DNA of 36,514 nt, taken from Synergistaceae bacterium. Its GTDB lineage: Bacteria > Synergistota > Synergistia > Synergistales > Synergistaceae. The stretch spans positions 1 through 36,514 of the forward strand of contig JAISYM010000069.1 of the NCBI GenBank assembly GCA_031269875.1, read 5' to 3'. The translations under genes and the position numbers were made by a program. The notes under the pieces are model-generated. The model searched no databases and was not told the origin of the DNA. It worked only from the letters and a program-made list of their open reading frames with translations. Of this stretch, positions 26,533 to 33,873 are shown piece after piece. Within the stretch, counting starts at the first letter, position 1. The number at the start of each line of letters is the position of its first letter.

Positions 26533-27918
26533 TCATTCCGCATCCGACAGCGGGCATACCGCCCTGTCTGCGCCCCTCAGCGTCCTTATCGTGTGGACGA
26601 GGAAGATGAGGCATGTGATAGAGCCGCAGATATCCGACACCGGAAAACTGCCCCAAGCCCCGTAGACGCCGAAGCGTTTTGGCAGCGTCATGAGCGGCGC
26701 CCAGAGGAATATTCCAAACCGAGCCAGGGAGAGCATAAATCCTTCCTTCCCCTTGCCAAGGCCCTGAAGGAACGAGGCTGTCACGACGGAAATTCCCATC
26801 AGCGGCACCCCGATATAAGAGACGCGCAGCGCGCTCGACGCCAGGTTTATCAGCTCTCTGTCGGAGGAGTTAAAGAGCATCGCCATCTTGTCCGCGAAGA
26901 GCATGACGGCGATGAAGCTGGTTATGTAAAAGAACGAGGACGCCAGTATGGCGGTCTTGGCCGTTCGTATCACCCTGTCGATCCTGCCCGCCCCGTAGTT
27001 GAAGCCGACTATCGGCTGGCAGGCTTCGGCAATGGCGACACCCGGCATGAAAAGCAGCGAGTCCATGCTCATGAATATCCCGGTGGCCGACACTGCCAGG
27101 TCGCCGCCGTAAGAGCTCGACGCGTTGTTGATGAACCCGTGTACGAGGACGAAGTTGAGGGTGACGAGGCACGCGGGGGTCCCAACCGTGAAGATTTTGA
27201 GCATGGCGGCGGGGTCGGGACGGAGCATGAAGGGCAGGCGGAATTTTATCGCCGCTTTGCTGGTCCGGAAGTACGACAGGCACCACAGCATCGACACGCA
27301 CTGGCTTATGACGGTGGCAATGGCGGCGCCTGACACGCCCATGTCGAGACCAAGGACAAACCAGGCGTCCAGTACGACGTTCGCTATAGCGCCGAACATC
27401 TGGCTGCCCATAGCGTAAAGCGGGCTCCCGCAAGCCCTTATCTGGCTTGAGAGCGAGAAGCTGATCATCCCGAACGGGACGCCCCACAGTATTATCGAGA
27501 GGTATTCGGACGCCATCGGGAGGGTGGCGCTGCTCGCCCCGGACAGCCGCAGTATTTTGTCGAAGGAGAGCCAGCCGATGAGCATGAAAGCGGCAGACAG
27601 CGCGAAAGCCAGGCTGAAAGCGTTCCCCAATGTCTGCTCGGCGAGCCGTCTATGCTTCTCGCCAAGCTGGATGGATATCCGGGAGGCCGCCCCGATGCCG
27701 ATCAAAGTCGCGGCGGATGTAAAAAAGAGCATACAGGGGAAGGCGAGCGAGATAGCCGCGATACCGTCCGCGCCGACGACCTGTCCCACAAAAATCCTGT
27801 CAACGATGTTGTAAAGGGCGTTTGCCACCATGCCTATCAGGGATGGCCCCGCGAAACGAACGAGGAGGCGGTAGATCGCCTCCTGCTCCATAAAGGCTTT
27901 GTCTTGCGTGTTCTTCAT
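26533..27918 (-). CDS. MATE family multidrug/metabolite exporter
   Basis: This 461-residue protein has twelve predicted membrane helices in two six-helix halves, the layout of MATE transporters that export drugs or metabolites using Na+ or H+. Typical segments are LLVRFAGPSLIGMVANALYNIVDRIFVG near the N-terminus (read in pieces) and PIVGFNYGAGRIDRV after helix 7. It is closest in style to the MepA/NorM-like branch. TAGGAGTG precedes the ATG. It begins 30 bases after the metI stop, so it is probably transcribed with metNI. Its stop touches the right-hand nine-base repeat of element copy 2. The substrate is unknown. Confidence 0.9.
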   Translation of the reverse strand: MKNTQDKAFMEQEAIYRLLVRFAGPSLIGMVANALYNIVDRIFVGQVVGADGIAAISLAFPCMLFFTSAATLIGIGAASRISIQLGEKHRRLAEQTLGNAFSLAFALSAAFMLIGWLSFDKILRLSGASSATLPMASEYLSIILWGVPFGMISFSLSSQIRACGSPLYAMGSQMFGAIANVVLDAWFVLGLDMGVSGAAIATVISQCVSMLWCLSYFRTSKAAIKFRLPFMLRPDPAAMLKIFTVGTPACLVTLNFVLVHGFINNASSSYGGDLAVSATGIFMSMDSLLFMPGVAIAEACQPIVGFNYGAGRIDRVIRTAKTAILASSFFYITSFIAVMLFADKMAMLFNSSDRELINLASSALRVSYIGVPLMGISVVTASFLQGLGKGKEGFMLSLARFGIFLWAPLMTLPKRFGVYGAWGSFPVSDICGSITCLIFLVHTIRTLRGADRAVCPLSDAE

Positions 27919-27948
27919 AACGTCACTCCTAACGCGGAGCGTATCATA

Positions 27949-28617
27949 TCACTTTTCTGTCTTTTTGTCGTGTCTCGCCATGCCCGACAGCCTGTCCCCG
28001 GCAAACTGGAAGAACTGCACCATCAGCACCAGCACTATGACCGTCGCCAGCATGACTTCCGGCATGAAACGCTGGTACCCGTAACGGATAGCGATATCGC
28101 CAAGCCCGCCGCCCCCGATCGCGCCCGCCATCGCCGAATACCCTATCAGGCTTATGACGGTAAGCGTAAGCCCCGAGATAATGGCGGGCAGGGCTTCTGG
28201 CAGGAGAACCTTCCGTATGATATCGAACGGCGTCGCGCCCATCGAGAGCGCCGCCTCTATTATCCCATCGTCTATCTCGCGCAGGGCCGACTCCACCACC
28301 CTGCCCACGAATGGTATCGCTGAAACCGACAGCGGAACAACGGCCGCGTTCGTCCCGATGGATGTGCCGACAAGGAACCTTGTGAACGGTATTATCGCCA
28401 CCATCAGGATGATGAATGGGATCGACCGGCCGATGTTGACCAAGAGGGAGAGCGCGCCGTAGAGCGGCCTGTTCGTCCCGATGCCGTCCGGTGCCGTTAT
28501 GGATAGAATCACCCCGAGCGGCAGTCCGAACAAAAAGGATATCGCCGAAGATGCGCCGACCATATACGCGGTGTCGGCCAGCCCCTTAATGAGTAATATC
28601 GTTAAATCTTGCGACAT
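27949..28617 (-). CDS. metI: MetI, methionine ABC transporter permease
   Basis: This inner-membrane permease of the D/L-methionine importer has five predicted helices. The cytoplasmic EAA loop, EAALSMGATPFDIIRKVLLPEA, which contacts the ATPase, is at about residues 128-149. GGGLGDIAIRYGYQRF near the C-terminus is a MetI hallmark. The start is ATG 28617, with GAGGTG seven bases before it, inside the end of metN (a 32-base overlap). A TTG two codons upstream is less likely. It has 222 residues, normal for MetI. The usual methionine-binding lipoprotein metQ does not follow; a MATE gene takes that place. Confidence 0.92.
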   Translation of the reverse strand: MSQDLTILLIKGLADTAYMVGASSAISFLFGLPLGVILSITAPDGIGTNRPLYGALSLLVNIGRSIPFIILMVAIIPFTRFLVGTSIGTNAAVVPLSVSAIPFVGRVVESALREIDDGIIEAALSMGATPFDIIRKVLLPEALPAIISGLTLTVISLIGYSAMAGAIGGGGLGDIAIRYGYQRFMPEVMLATVIVLVLMVQFFQFAGDRLSGMARHDKKTEK

Positions 28618-29659
28618 ATCCAATCACCTCGACTTTGAGATTCATATCCAGCAGGTAGTCGAGCGCTCCGCCTCTGTCCTCCCCTGAAAGCTGTATGATG
28701 AGCGTTCCGCATGGGGTGGCCCTGATGTGATCGATGTGCGCGGCCAGAATGTTCACGTCGACGTCGAAGCCGCGGACAAGGTCGGAGATTATGGGCTGAG
28801 CCGCGACGCTGCCGAAGAACGAGAGCTGAAGCAGGATGTCCGTCTCCCGGCTGCCGCGCTCGCCGGTGAACTTGAGATCCGCGAAAGAATCGGGAAGCCG
28901 CGTCTGCATCACGCTGGTCATAAGCTCCTTTGTGACGCTCTTTAAGGGTGTTGTAAACACCTTCAGGACGGAGCCCTCCTCGACCACCTCGCCGGAGTCG
29001 AGCACGGCGACCGAGTCGCATATCTCCTTTATTACGTCCATTTCGTGCGTAATCAGTATGACGGTGAGACCGAGCTTCTCGTTTATGTCGCGAAGGAGTC
29101 TCAAAACCGACTTTGTGGTCTGCGGATCCAGCGCTGACGTGGCCTCGTCCGAGAGGAGCAAATCTGGTCTATTTGCCAGCGCTCTGGCGATGCCTACTCT
29201 CTGTTTCTGTCCGCCGGACAGTTGAGAGGGGTACTGAGCGAGCTTGTCGTCTATGCCGACCAACAGCGCTATCTCGTTCACCCTGTCCTTTATCTCCTGT
29301 TTTGACCAGCGTTCCAGTTCGAGAGGAAACGCGATATTTCCGAAGACGGTCCTGTTCGCCAGCAGATTGAAGGATTGGAAAATCATGCCAATCTTCCTTC
29401 GCGCGGCCCGAAGTTTCGCCTCGCCGAGCGCGGTCATCTCGACCTCGTTTATGAACACCCTGCCGGAAGACGGGCGTTCCAAGAGGTTGACACATCTGAT
29501 CAGCGTGCTCTTTCCGGCGCCGCTGCGGCCGATTATGCCGTAGATCGAGCCGTTTTCTATATCGAGAGAGACATCCCGGAGGGCGTGAAAATCTCTTTTG
29601 GCCGTTCCTCCGGGTTCGGTCACCCTGTAAATTTTGTTGACGCAATCGAGCCGTATCAT
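28586..29659 (-). CDS. metN: MetN, methionine ABC transporter ATPase
   Basis: This ATPase drives methionine import. Walker A is GRSGAGKST, the signature is LSGGQKQRVGIARALA, and Walker B is LLLSDEATSALDP. The C-terminal NIL domain (about residues 265-350, with HIRATPCGTLIIQLSG) binds methionine and inhibits transport when the pool is high. At 357 residues it has the usual MetN length. GGAGG lies 11 bases before the ATG, rather far. The gene is preceded by a structured leader (29660-29908). It overlaps metI by 32 bases. Confidence 0.94.
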   Translation of the reverse strand: MIRLDCVNKIYRVTEPGGTAKRDFHALRDVSLDIENGSIYGIIGRSGAGKSTLIRCVNLLERPSSGRVFINEVEMTALGEAKLRAARRKIGMIFQSFNLLANRTVFGNIAFPLELERWSKQEIKDRVNEIALLVGIDDKLAQYPSQLSGGQKQRVGIARALANRPDLLLSDEATSALDPQTTKSVLRLLRDINEKLGLTVILITHEMDVIKEICDSVAVLDSGEVVEEGSVLKVFTTPLKSVTKELMTSVMQTRLPDSFADLKFTGERGSRETDILLQLSFFGSVAAQPIISDLVRGFDVDVNILAAHIDHIRATPCGTLIIQLSGEDRGGALDYLLDMNLKVEVIGYVARFNDITH

Positions 29660-29908
29660 CCCAAAAACAACCTCCGTCGCGGAAAATCGGAAATCACCGC
29701 ATCGGAATTGCGGTAGTTACACGCTGAAAAGGCCCCTCGCGGGGCCATCGGAGAGAGGGCATTCAAAGTTGACGCCGCCGCGGCGCGTTTTTAGGAAAAG
29801 TCTGATTTATTATTAGAGGCATAAAGGGTAAAGATTTAACCCCTTACGGCGTCAAACTTCCCAAACAGCAAATGCCGTTCAGGCGAATTAATCAGCGTTT
29901 CCCAGGGT
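29660..29908 (-). promoter_or_regulatory. Structured leader upstream of metN
   Basis: Read on the minus strand, TTGAAC (29907-29912) and TAATTC (29885-29890), 16 bases apart, could be a promoter overlapping the MOSC stop. After it come possible pairings: CGGCGTCAA (29847-29855) with TTGACGCCG (29769-29777), a hairpin around GGGTAAA/TTTAACCC (29824-29844), and the self-complementary CGCCGCGGCG (29776-29785). A terminator-like hairpin (29727-29746) follows. The arrangement looks like an attenuated or riboswitch-type leader, but no SAM-I, T-box or other known consensus was recognised. Confidence 0.35.
29727..29746 (-). terminator. Terminator-like hairpin before metN
   Basis: On the minus strand GGCCCC and GGGGCC (29741-29746 and 29731-29736) form a six-bp GC stem with a four-base loop, followed by TTTTC. 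It may end the nifS-nifU-MOSC transcript, or act as an attenuator inside the metN leader. The sequence does not decide between these. Confidence 0.7.
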
Positions 29909-30343
29909 TCAAACGCAAACGGATACGACGTCTCCCGTCCGCACCGTGCCGCCGTTTATAACGCGGCAGAATATTCCCTTTTGCGGCATGATGCAGTCGC
30001 CCGTCTTGTGGAATACCTCACATTTGGTGTGGCACTCCTTGCCTATCTGACTCACCTCCAGGAGACAATCGCCCACACTGATTCTGTCCCCCAGTGCTAA
30101 GGCGGAGAGATCGAATCCCTCCGTCGTGATGTTCTCGGCGAAGCTCCCCGGAACGAGCTCCGGGAGACGAGCCCTCATCGTCTCTATATCCTCCGAGGCA
30201 ATCAGGCTCACTTGCCTGTGGGCAAAGCCGCCGTGCGCGTCCCCCTCGATTCCGTATTCCTCTATGAGCCTGCCGCTTCCGACATCATGCTTGATAGTGC
30301 CCTTCGAAGGGGATGTGCAGACGGCGATTACCTTGCCCGGCAT
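29909..30343 (-). CDS. MOSC domain protein
   Basis: This small MOSC-domain protein of 144 residues resembles the stand-alone type found with molybdenum-cofactor genes. It has EYGIEGDAHGG, RQVSLIASEDIE, a FAENITTEG segment and the Cys-rich IGKECHTKCEVF followed by GDCIMPQKGIFCRVINGG. MOSC domains are thought to carry sulfur on a Cys for delivery to the cofactor. Position next to NifS and NifU supports a sulfur-transfer role, as inference. The start is ATG 30343, where homology begins, ten bases after the nifU stop. A longer frame reaching back to 30562 runs through nifU and is not credible. There is no strong ribosome binding site, so translation is probably coupled. Confidence 0.85.
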   Translation of the reverse strand: MPGKVIAVCTSPSKGTIKHDVGSGRLIEEYGIEGDAHGGFAHRQVSLIASEDIETMRARLPELVPGSFAENITTEGFDLSALALGDRISVGDCLLEVSQIGKECHTKCEVFHKTGDCIMPQKGIFCRVINGGTVRTGDVVSVCV

Positions 30344-30353
30344 TGTCTTTTTA

Positions 30354-30824
30354 TCAGTCCGCAACTCTCGACGTCTCCGGGATATAGCGCTCTTCCTCTT
30401 CGTATTCCGTACAGGCGTTACAGCAGCCGGCGCAGACCGGCGCTGTCCGCGTTCCGTTCCTGCGGCTGCGGTAGTCGAGTATCGCGGCGCGAAGCGCCTC
30501 TTCCGCGAGCAGAGAGCAGTGAAGTTTCTGCGGAGGAAGCCCTCCCAGCTCGCTTGCCACATCCTTGTTCGTTATCCTGAGCGCTTCGTCGATGGTCATG
30601 CCCTTGACCATCTCCGTGGCCATTGAACTCGTCGCTATCGCCGCCGCGCATCCGAATGTTTCGAATTTGACGTCCCGTATTATCTCGTTCTCATCCACAT
30701 CGAGATAAATCTTCATGACATCTCCGCACCTTGGGTTGCCGACCTCACCGATGCCGTTCGCGGCGTCGAGAGATCCGACATTGCGCGGGTTCATGAAATA
30801 ATCCACGACCTTATCGTTGTACAT
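30354..30824 (-). CDS. nifU: NifU/IscU-type Fe-S cluster scaffold
   Basis: This scaffold receives sulfur from NifS and assembles Fe-S clusters. The N-terminal 120 residues are the IscU domain: MYNDKVVDYFMNPRNVG, then cluster Cys in GNPRCGDVM, FETFGCAAAIATSSM and PQKLHCSLLAEEAL. After it comes a short extra Cys-rich tail (CAGCCNACTE, residues about 134-143) not present in classical IscU. The length is 156 residues. GGGAGGTG precedes the ATG. It lies 64 bases after nifS in the same direction. The symbol is used in the broad sense; nitrogen fixation is not implied. Confidence 0.92.
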   Translation of the reverse strand: MYNDKVVDYFMNPRNVGSLDAANGIGEVGNPRCGDVMKIYLDVDENEIIRDVKFETFGCAAAIATSSMATEMVKGMTIDEALRITNKDVASELGGLPPQKLHCSLLAEEALRAAILDYRSRRNGTRTAPVCAGCCNACTEYEEEERYIPETSRVAD

Positions 30825-30888
30825 TTTTCACACCTCCCATTACTGACGTTACCATGTCATATTATATATCTTTCTTCCGTTGTAATCC

Positions 30889-32055
30889 TTATCCTTTATA
30901 CGGAGACATTTTCCGCAGCGTCTCGACTATCGGAGGGAACTTCTCCAAAACGTAGTCGATATCATCGCGGGTTGTGTCGATGCCCAGCGTCATACGCACG
31001 GAACCGTGAGCCGTCGCGTGATCCAGGCCCATAGCGAGGAGCACGTGGCTTGGCTCCAGACTGCCGGACGTGCAGGCGCTGCCGCTCGATACGCCGATGC
31101 CGGCAAAGTCCATCCGAAGCAGCATACCCTCTCCCTCGATGTGTCTTACGCAGACGCTCGCGTGGTAGGGCAGCCGCTCCGTCCTGTGTCCCGTGACAAA
31201 CGAGTCCGGGATACGGCTCGTTATTCCGTCAAGCAGCAAATCACGGAGAGATGAAACGCGCCCGGCCTCTCCATCTTCGAGAAGCTTGAGCGTGATCCTG
31301 GCCCCGGCGCCCATGCCGACAATGCCCGGCACGTTCTCGGTGCCGGAGTACAGGCCAAATTCCTGTCCCCCGCCGTGTACGAGCGGCGTGAGTTTAATGC
31401 CTTTACGGATGTAAAGCGCCCCGACGCCCTTGGGGCCGTACATCTTGTGCGAGGACATCGTCAGCATATCGACCGGTATTTTACTCACGTCTATAGGGAT
31501 ATGCCCGACGGCCTGCACGGCGTCCGTGTGGAACAGCACGCCCCTCTCCCGGCATATTTCTCCGAGTTGGGATATGGGGTTTATAGTGCCGACTTCGTTG
31601 TTGGCGTACATGACGCTTGCCAGAAGCGTATCGCTCCTTATCGCCGAAGCGAGCGACTCCGGGCTCACCAGGCCGTATTCGTCGACGGGCAGGAAGGTCA
31701 CGTCGCACCCCTTTTTTGCCAGCCATTTGAACGTGTCCATGACGGCGTGATGTTCCACGGCGGAGGTTATAATGTGCTTTTTAGCCTCACCCGCTCTCCA
31801 TACCGCGCCCTTTATCGCGAGGTTGTCGGAGACGCTTCCGCCTCCGGTGAATATTATCTCGCCAGGCAAAGCGCCTACGAGCGAAGCCACGCTCGCGCGC
31901 GCCTCGTCGACGGCTCTCCGCGCGTCGCGCCCCCACACGTGCAGACTGTTCGGGTTTCCTATGCTCTCCCTGAAATATGGCAGCATAGCGTTTAATACTT
32001 CTTCAGCCACCGCGGTGGTGGCAGAGTTGTCAAGATATACTTTACGCGTTTCCAC
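30889..32055 (-). CDS. nifS: NifS/IscS-type cysteine desulfurase
   Basis: This PLP enzyme takes sulfur from cysteine and passes it to NifU and other acceptors. It shows VYLDNSATT at the N-terminus, VEHHAVMD, HTDAVQAVGH, the PLP-binding Lys in SSHKMYGPKG, and the active Cys on the flexible loop SSGSACTSGSLEPSHVL. The 388-residue length is normal. The start is taken as GTG 32055, with AGAGG seven to eight bases upstream. GTG 32064 is part of that purine run. It is first in a nifS-nifU-MOSC unit. No Rrf2-type regulator (IscR) is adjacent. Confidence 0.93.
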   Translation of the reverse strand: METRKVYLDNSATTAVAEEVLNAMLPYFRESIGNPNSLHVWGRDARRAVDEARASVASLVGALPGEIIFTGGGSVSDNLAIKGAVWRAGEAKKHIITSAVEHHAVMDTFKWLAKKGCDVTFLPVDEYGLVSPESLASAIRSDTLLASVMYANNEVGTINPISQLGEICRERGVLFHTDAVQAVGHIPIDVSKIPVDMLTMSSHKMYGPKGVGALYIRKGIKLTPLVHGGGQEFGLYSGTENVPGIVGMGAGARITLKLLEDGEAGRVSSLRDLLLDGITSRIPDSFVTGHRTERLPYHASVCVRHIEGEGMLLRMDFAGIGVSSGSACTSGSLEPSHVLLAMGLDHATAHGSVRMTLGIDTTRDDIDYVLEKFPPIVETLRKMSPYKG

Positions 32056-32091
32056 CTCAATCACCTCTATATAAAATCACAACTTCCATTT

Positions 32092-32121
32092 ATTATACAG
32101 CAATTCCCAGTAGAATGGTAA
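32092..32121 (-). promoter_or_regulatory. Probable promoter of nifS
   Basis: On the minus strand a perfect TATAAT (32092-32097) is preceded by TTACCA (32116-32121) with an 18-base spacer. It lies 37 bases before the nifS start and after the kinase-gene terminator. Confidence 0.45.
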
Positions 32122-32210
32122 TAAATACATGAAACTGCGGTCATAATCATACTAACACCATCCGCCGTGATTTGCCAATATCCTGAAATCAATATCCTAA
32201 AAACAGCAGA

Positions 32211-32252
32211 GACCACGGAAACCGCCGGACACATCCGGCGGTTTCCGTGGTC
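32211..32252. terminator. Long perfect hairpin, terminator after the kinase-like gene
   Basis: A 19-bp perfect stem (32211-32229 with 32234-32252, beginning GACCACGG) encloses the loop CACA. On the minus strand it is followed, after seven bases, by TTTTT. It sits 93 bases beyond the stop of the kinase-like gene and before the nifS promoter. The stem is unusually long and has no mismatch. Confidence 0.8.
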
Positions 32253-32345
32253 TTGGATCAACGCCAATATGGGATTTACCGGTTAGATTGCGGTTTGCAT
32301 GTTGATACCAAATTTAGCTCCCCAAACCCGGGCGCTTTTCCCGCA

Positions 32346-33437
32346 TTATGCCGGTAGCGCCTCGTTCCCGGACGTAGCGGGGCGTACATGTTTCGCGCCG
32401 TCCGCCAGCTTTTTTCCGATATGATGTGATCGCTTCAGGTTTTCGGCGGCGTCCTTTCCCAGGAGGGAACTTGTGACGAAACGCTGAGGGACGCGGACCG
32501 TAAAGACGCTGCCCCTTCCGTATTCGCTCTCCGCCGCGATAGCGCCGCCCATCGCCGTCACTATCGTGTTTGCGGCCGCAAGACTGGTTCCGCGGGTTTT
32601 GCCGGGATTTCGGCCGCCGCTTTGAAACAGCCCGCCCATATCCTCGGGGCGTATGCCGATCCCGGTGTCCGCCACGCGGATCGTCAGCCAATCGCCGCCC
32701 TCCTTCCTCTCGCACCGGAAAGACAGATCCACGCGTCCCTGTTTAGTGTATTTGAAGGCGTTGTTCAGCAATTTGTTACAAACCAGTTCGATTCTGAGTT
32801 CGTCGCCAAAAAGTCTGTTTGGCATATCATGGGCGATATCGACGTTGAATTGAACCGGCCTGTCTCCGAAGCGAATAATGTTCAGCGTCAGGATATCGTT
32901 GATAAGGCTGGGCACGTCATATTCGATAGGAGTGACCGCGAATTTCTTCGGTTCGGCTCCGGAAACGCTTAACGTGTCGTTGATTACGTCAAGGAGCGTC
33001 ATCCCTGCGTTGTGTATTTTCTCGACGCAGTCACGCGTTTCGCTGCCAAGCGCGGGCTCGCTGAAAACATGCTCGGATAGGCGGATGACTGAATTGAGAG
33101 GTTTGCGCATATCGCGCCGCATGTTCGCTATCAGCCAGTTTTTGGTCTCATTTTGGCTGTCCGCGGCTTCCTCAAACTCGAAAACCGGCTCTTTGCACCC
33201 CTCTATGCCCATGAGCGACTTGGCGAGTTCCCCAGAGAGCATTATCGTGGTCAAAACGCCAAATCCAAGGAAGAAAGCCATCGTATTCAGCAAGTGGAGG
33301 GAGACCCGAGCGGACCGATCCTCCAAGAGCTTACCCTCTGCCGGTATTGAACGTAAGCCCATGCCTAAAATGGAAGCGACAAAAACAGCGGTGAAAACTA
33401 TCATTGCCAGAAATACTTTCCTGCGTACGGACATCAT
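32346..33437 (-). CDS. Histidine-kinase-like membrane protein lacking the phospho-acceptor His
   Basis: This 363-residue protein has two membrane helices (about residues 6-28 and 50-70) around a short outer loop, then a dimerisation helix and an HATPase domain. The usual NMSHEIRTPLN is NMRRDMRKPLN at 105-115, so Arg108 stands where the phosphorylated His belongs. The N box (CNKLLNNAFKYT) and G1 (VADTGIGI) are kept. The G2 box reads RGTSLAAANTIV in place of GTGLGLAI. It may bind ATP but should not autophosphorylate in the normal way. Start ATG 33437 has GAGGAG six bases upstream; a longer frame to 33548 does not. It diverges from the LuxR-type gene. It could be a signalling pseudokinase or a decayed gene; the uninterrupted frame favours the former. 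Confidence 0.82.
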   Translation of the reverse strand: MMSVRRKVFLAMIVFTAVFVASILGMGLRSIPAEGKLLEDRSARVSLHLLNTMAFFLGFGVLTTIMLSGELAKSLMGIEGCKEPVFEFEEAADSQNETKNWLIANMRRDMRKPLNSVIRLSEHVFSEPALGSETRDCVEKIHNAGMTLLDVINDTLSVSGAEPKKFAVTPIEYDVPSLINDILTLNIIRFGDRPVQFNVDIAHDMPNRLFGDELRIELVCNKLLNNAFKYTKQGRVDLSFRCERKEGGDWLTIRVADTGIGIRPEDMGGLFQSGGRNPGKTRGTSLAAANTIVTAMGGAIAAESEYGRGSVFTVRVPQRFVTSSLLGKDAAENLKRSHHIGKKLADGAKHVRPATSGNEALPA

Positions 33438-33873
33438 CTTCTTCTCCTCTCTGACACTTGCGTCCTGACCCCAAGGGATCCACTGTTCGGGGAAGGCCGA
33501 TCCACTTTTTGTTACATTATATTTATGAACTATTTTGCAATCACACACAATATCCGAAATATAGTAATTAAAATCTTAAAAATGAGTTATTTCTGTGGAA
33601 TGTTCTCCATGGATTTAATTGATAGTTACTCTTACATAATCTCCAACATGGCCTATTTTTGATAACAAAAATCACAAAATACGACCTATTGCGTATTGTC
33701 TTTTTTAAAAGAGGGTATATCATCGAAGATGTTGTTTAATTTTCAATATTTGCAAATTTTTGTTCCGTGATTTACGCTGTTATTGATGGAAAGCGGCACT
33801 CGGTTATACAAAGGGGGGCTTTCAGACGAGCGACCTTACATTTAACAGAAGAGCGGCAATTCCCTCAGAGAAA
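33438..33873. other. 436-base AT-rich divergent intergenic region
   Basis: No gene is seen. The stretch 33520-33780 is strikingly AT-rich compared with the rest of the window. It holds a dyad AATACG (33678-33683) / CGTATT (33692-33697) with an eight-base spacer that could be an operator. No convincing promoter hexamer pair was found for either gene. AAGGGGGG (33811-33818) resembles a ribosome binding site, but no ATG, GTG or TTG lies at the right distance. Confidence 0.4.

Noticed and set aside
29660-29908. SAM-I riboswitch or T-box upstream of metN
   Set aside because: The conserved core sequences of either RNA were not found, so only an unnamed structured leader is claimed.
29909-30562. 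Extended MOSC frame starting at 30562
   Set aside because: The first 73 residues overlap nifU out of frame and show no homology. The MOSC domain begins at ATG 30343.
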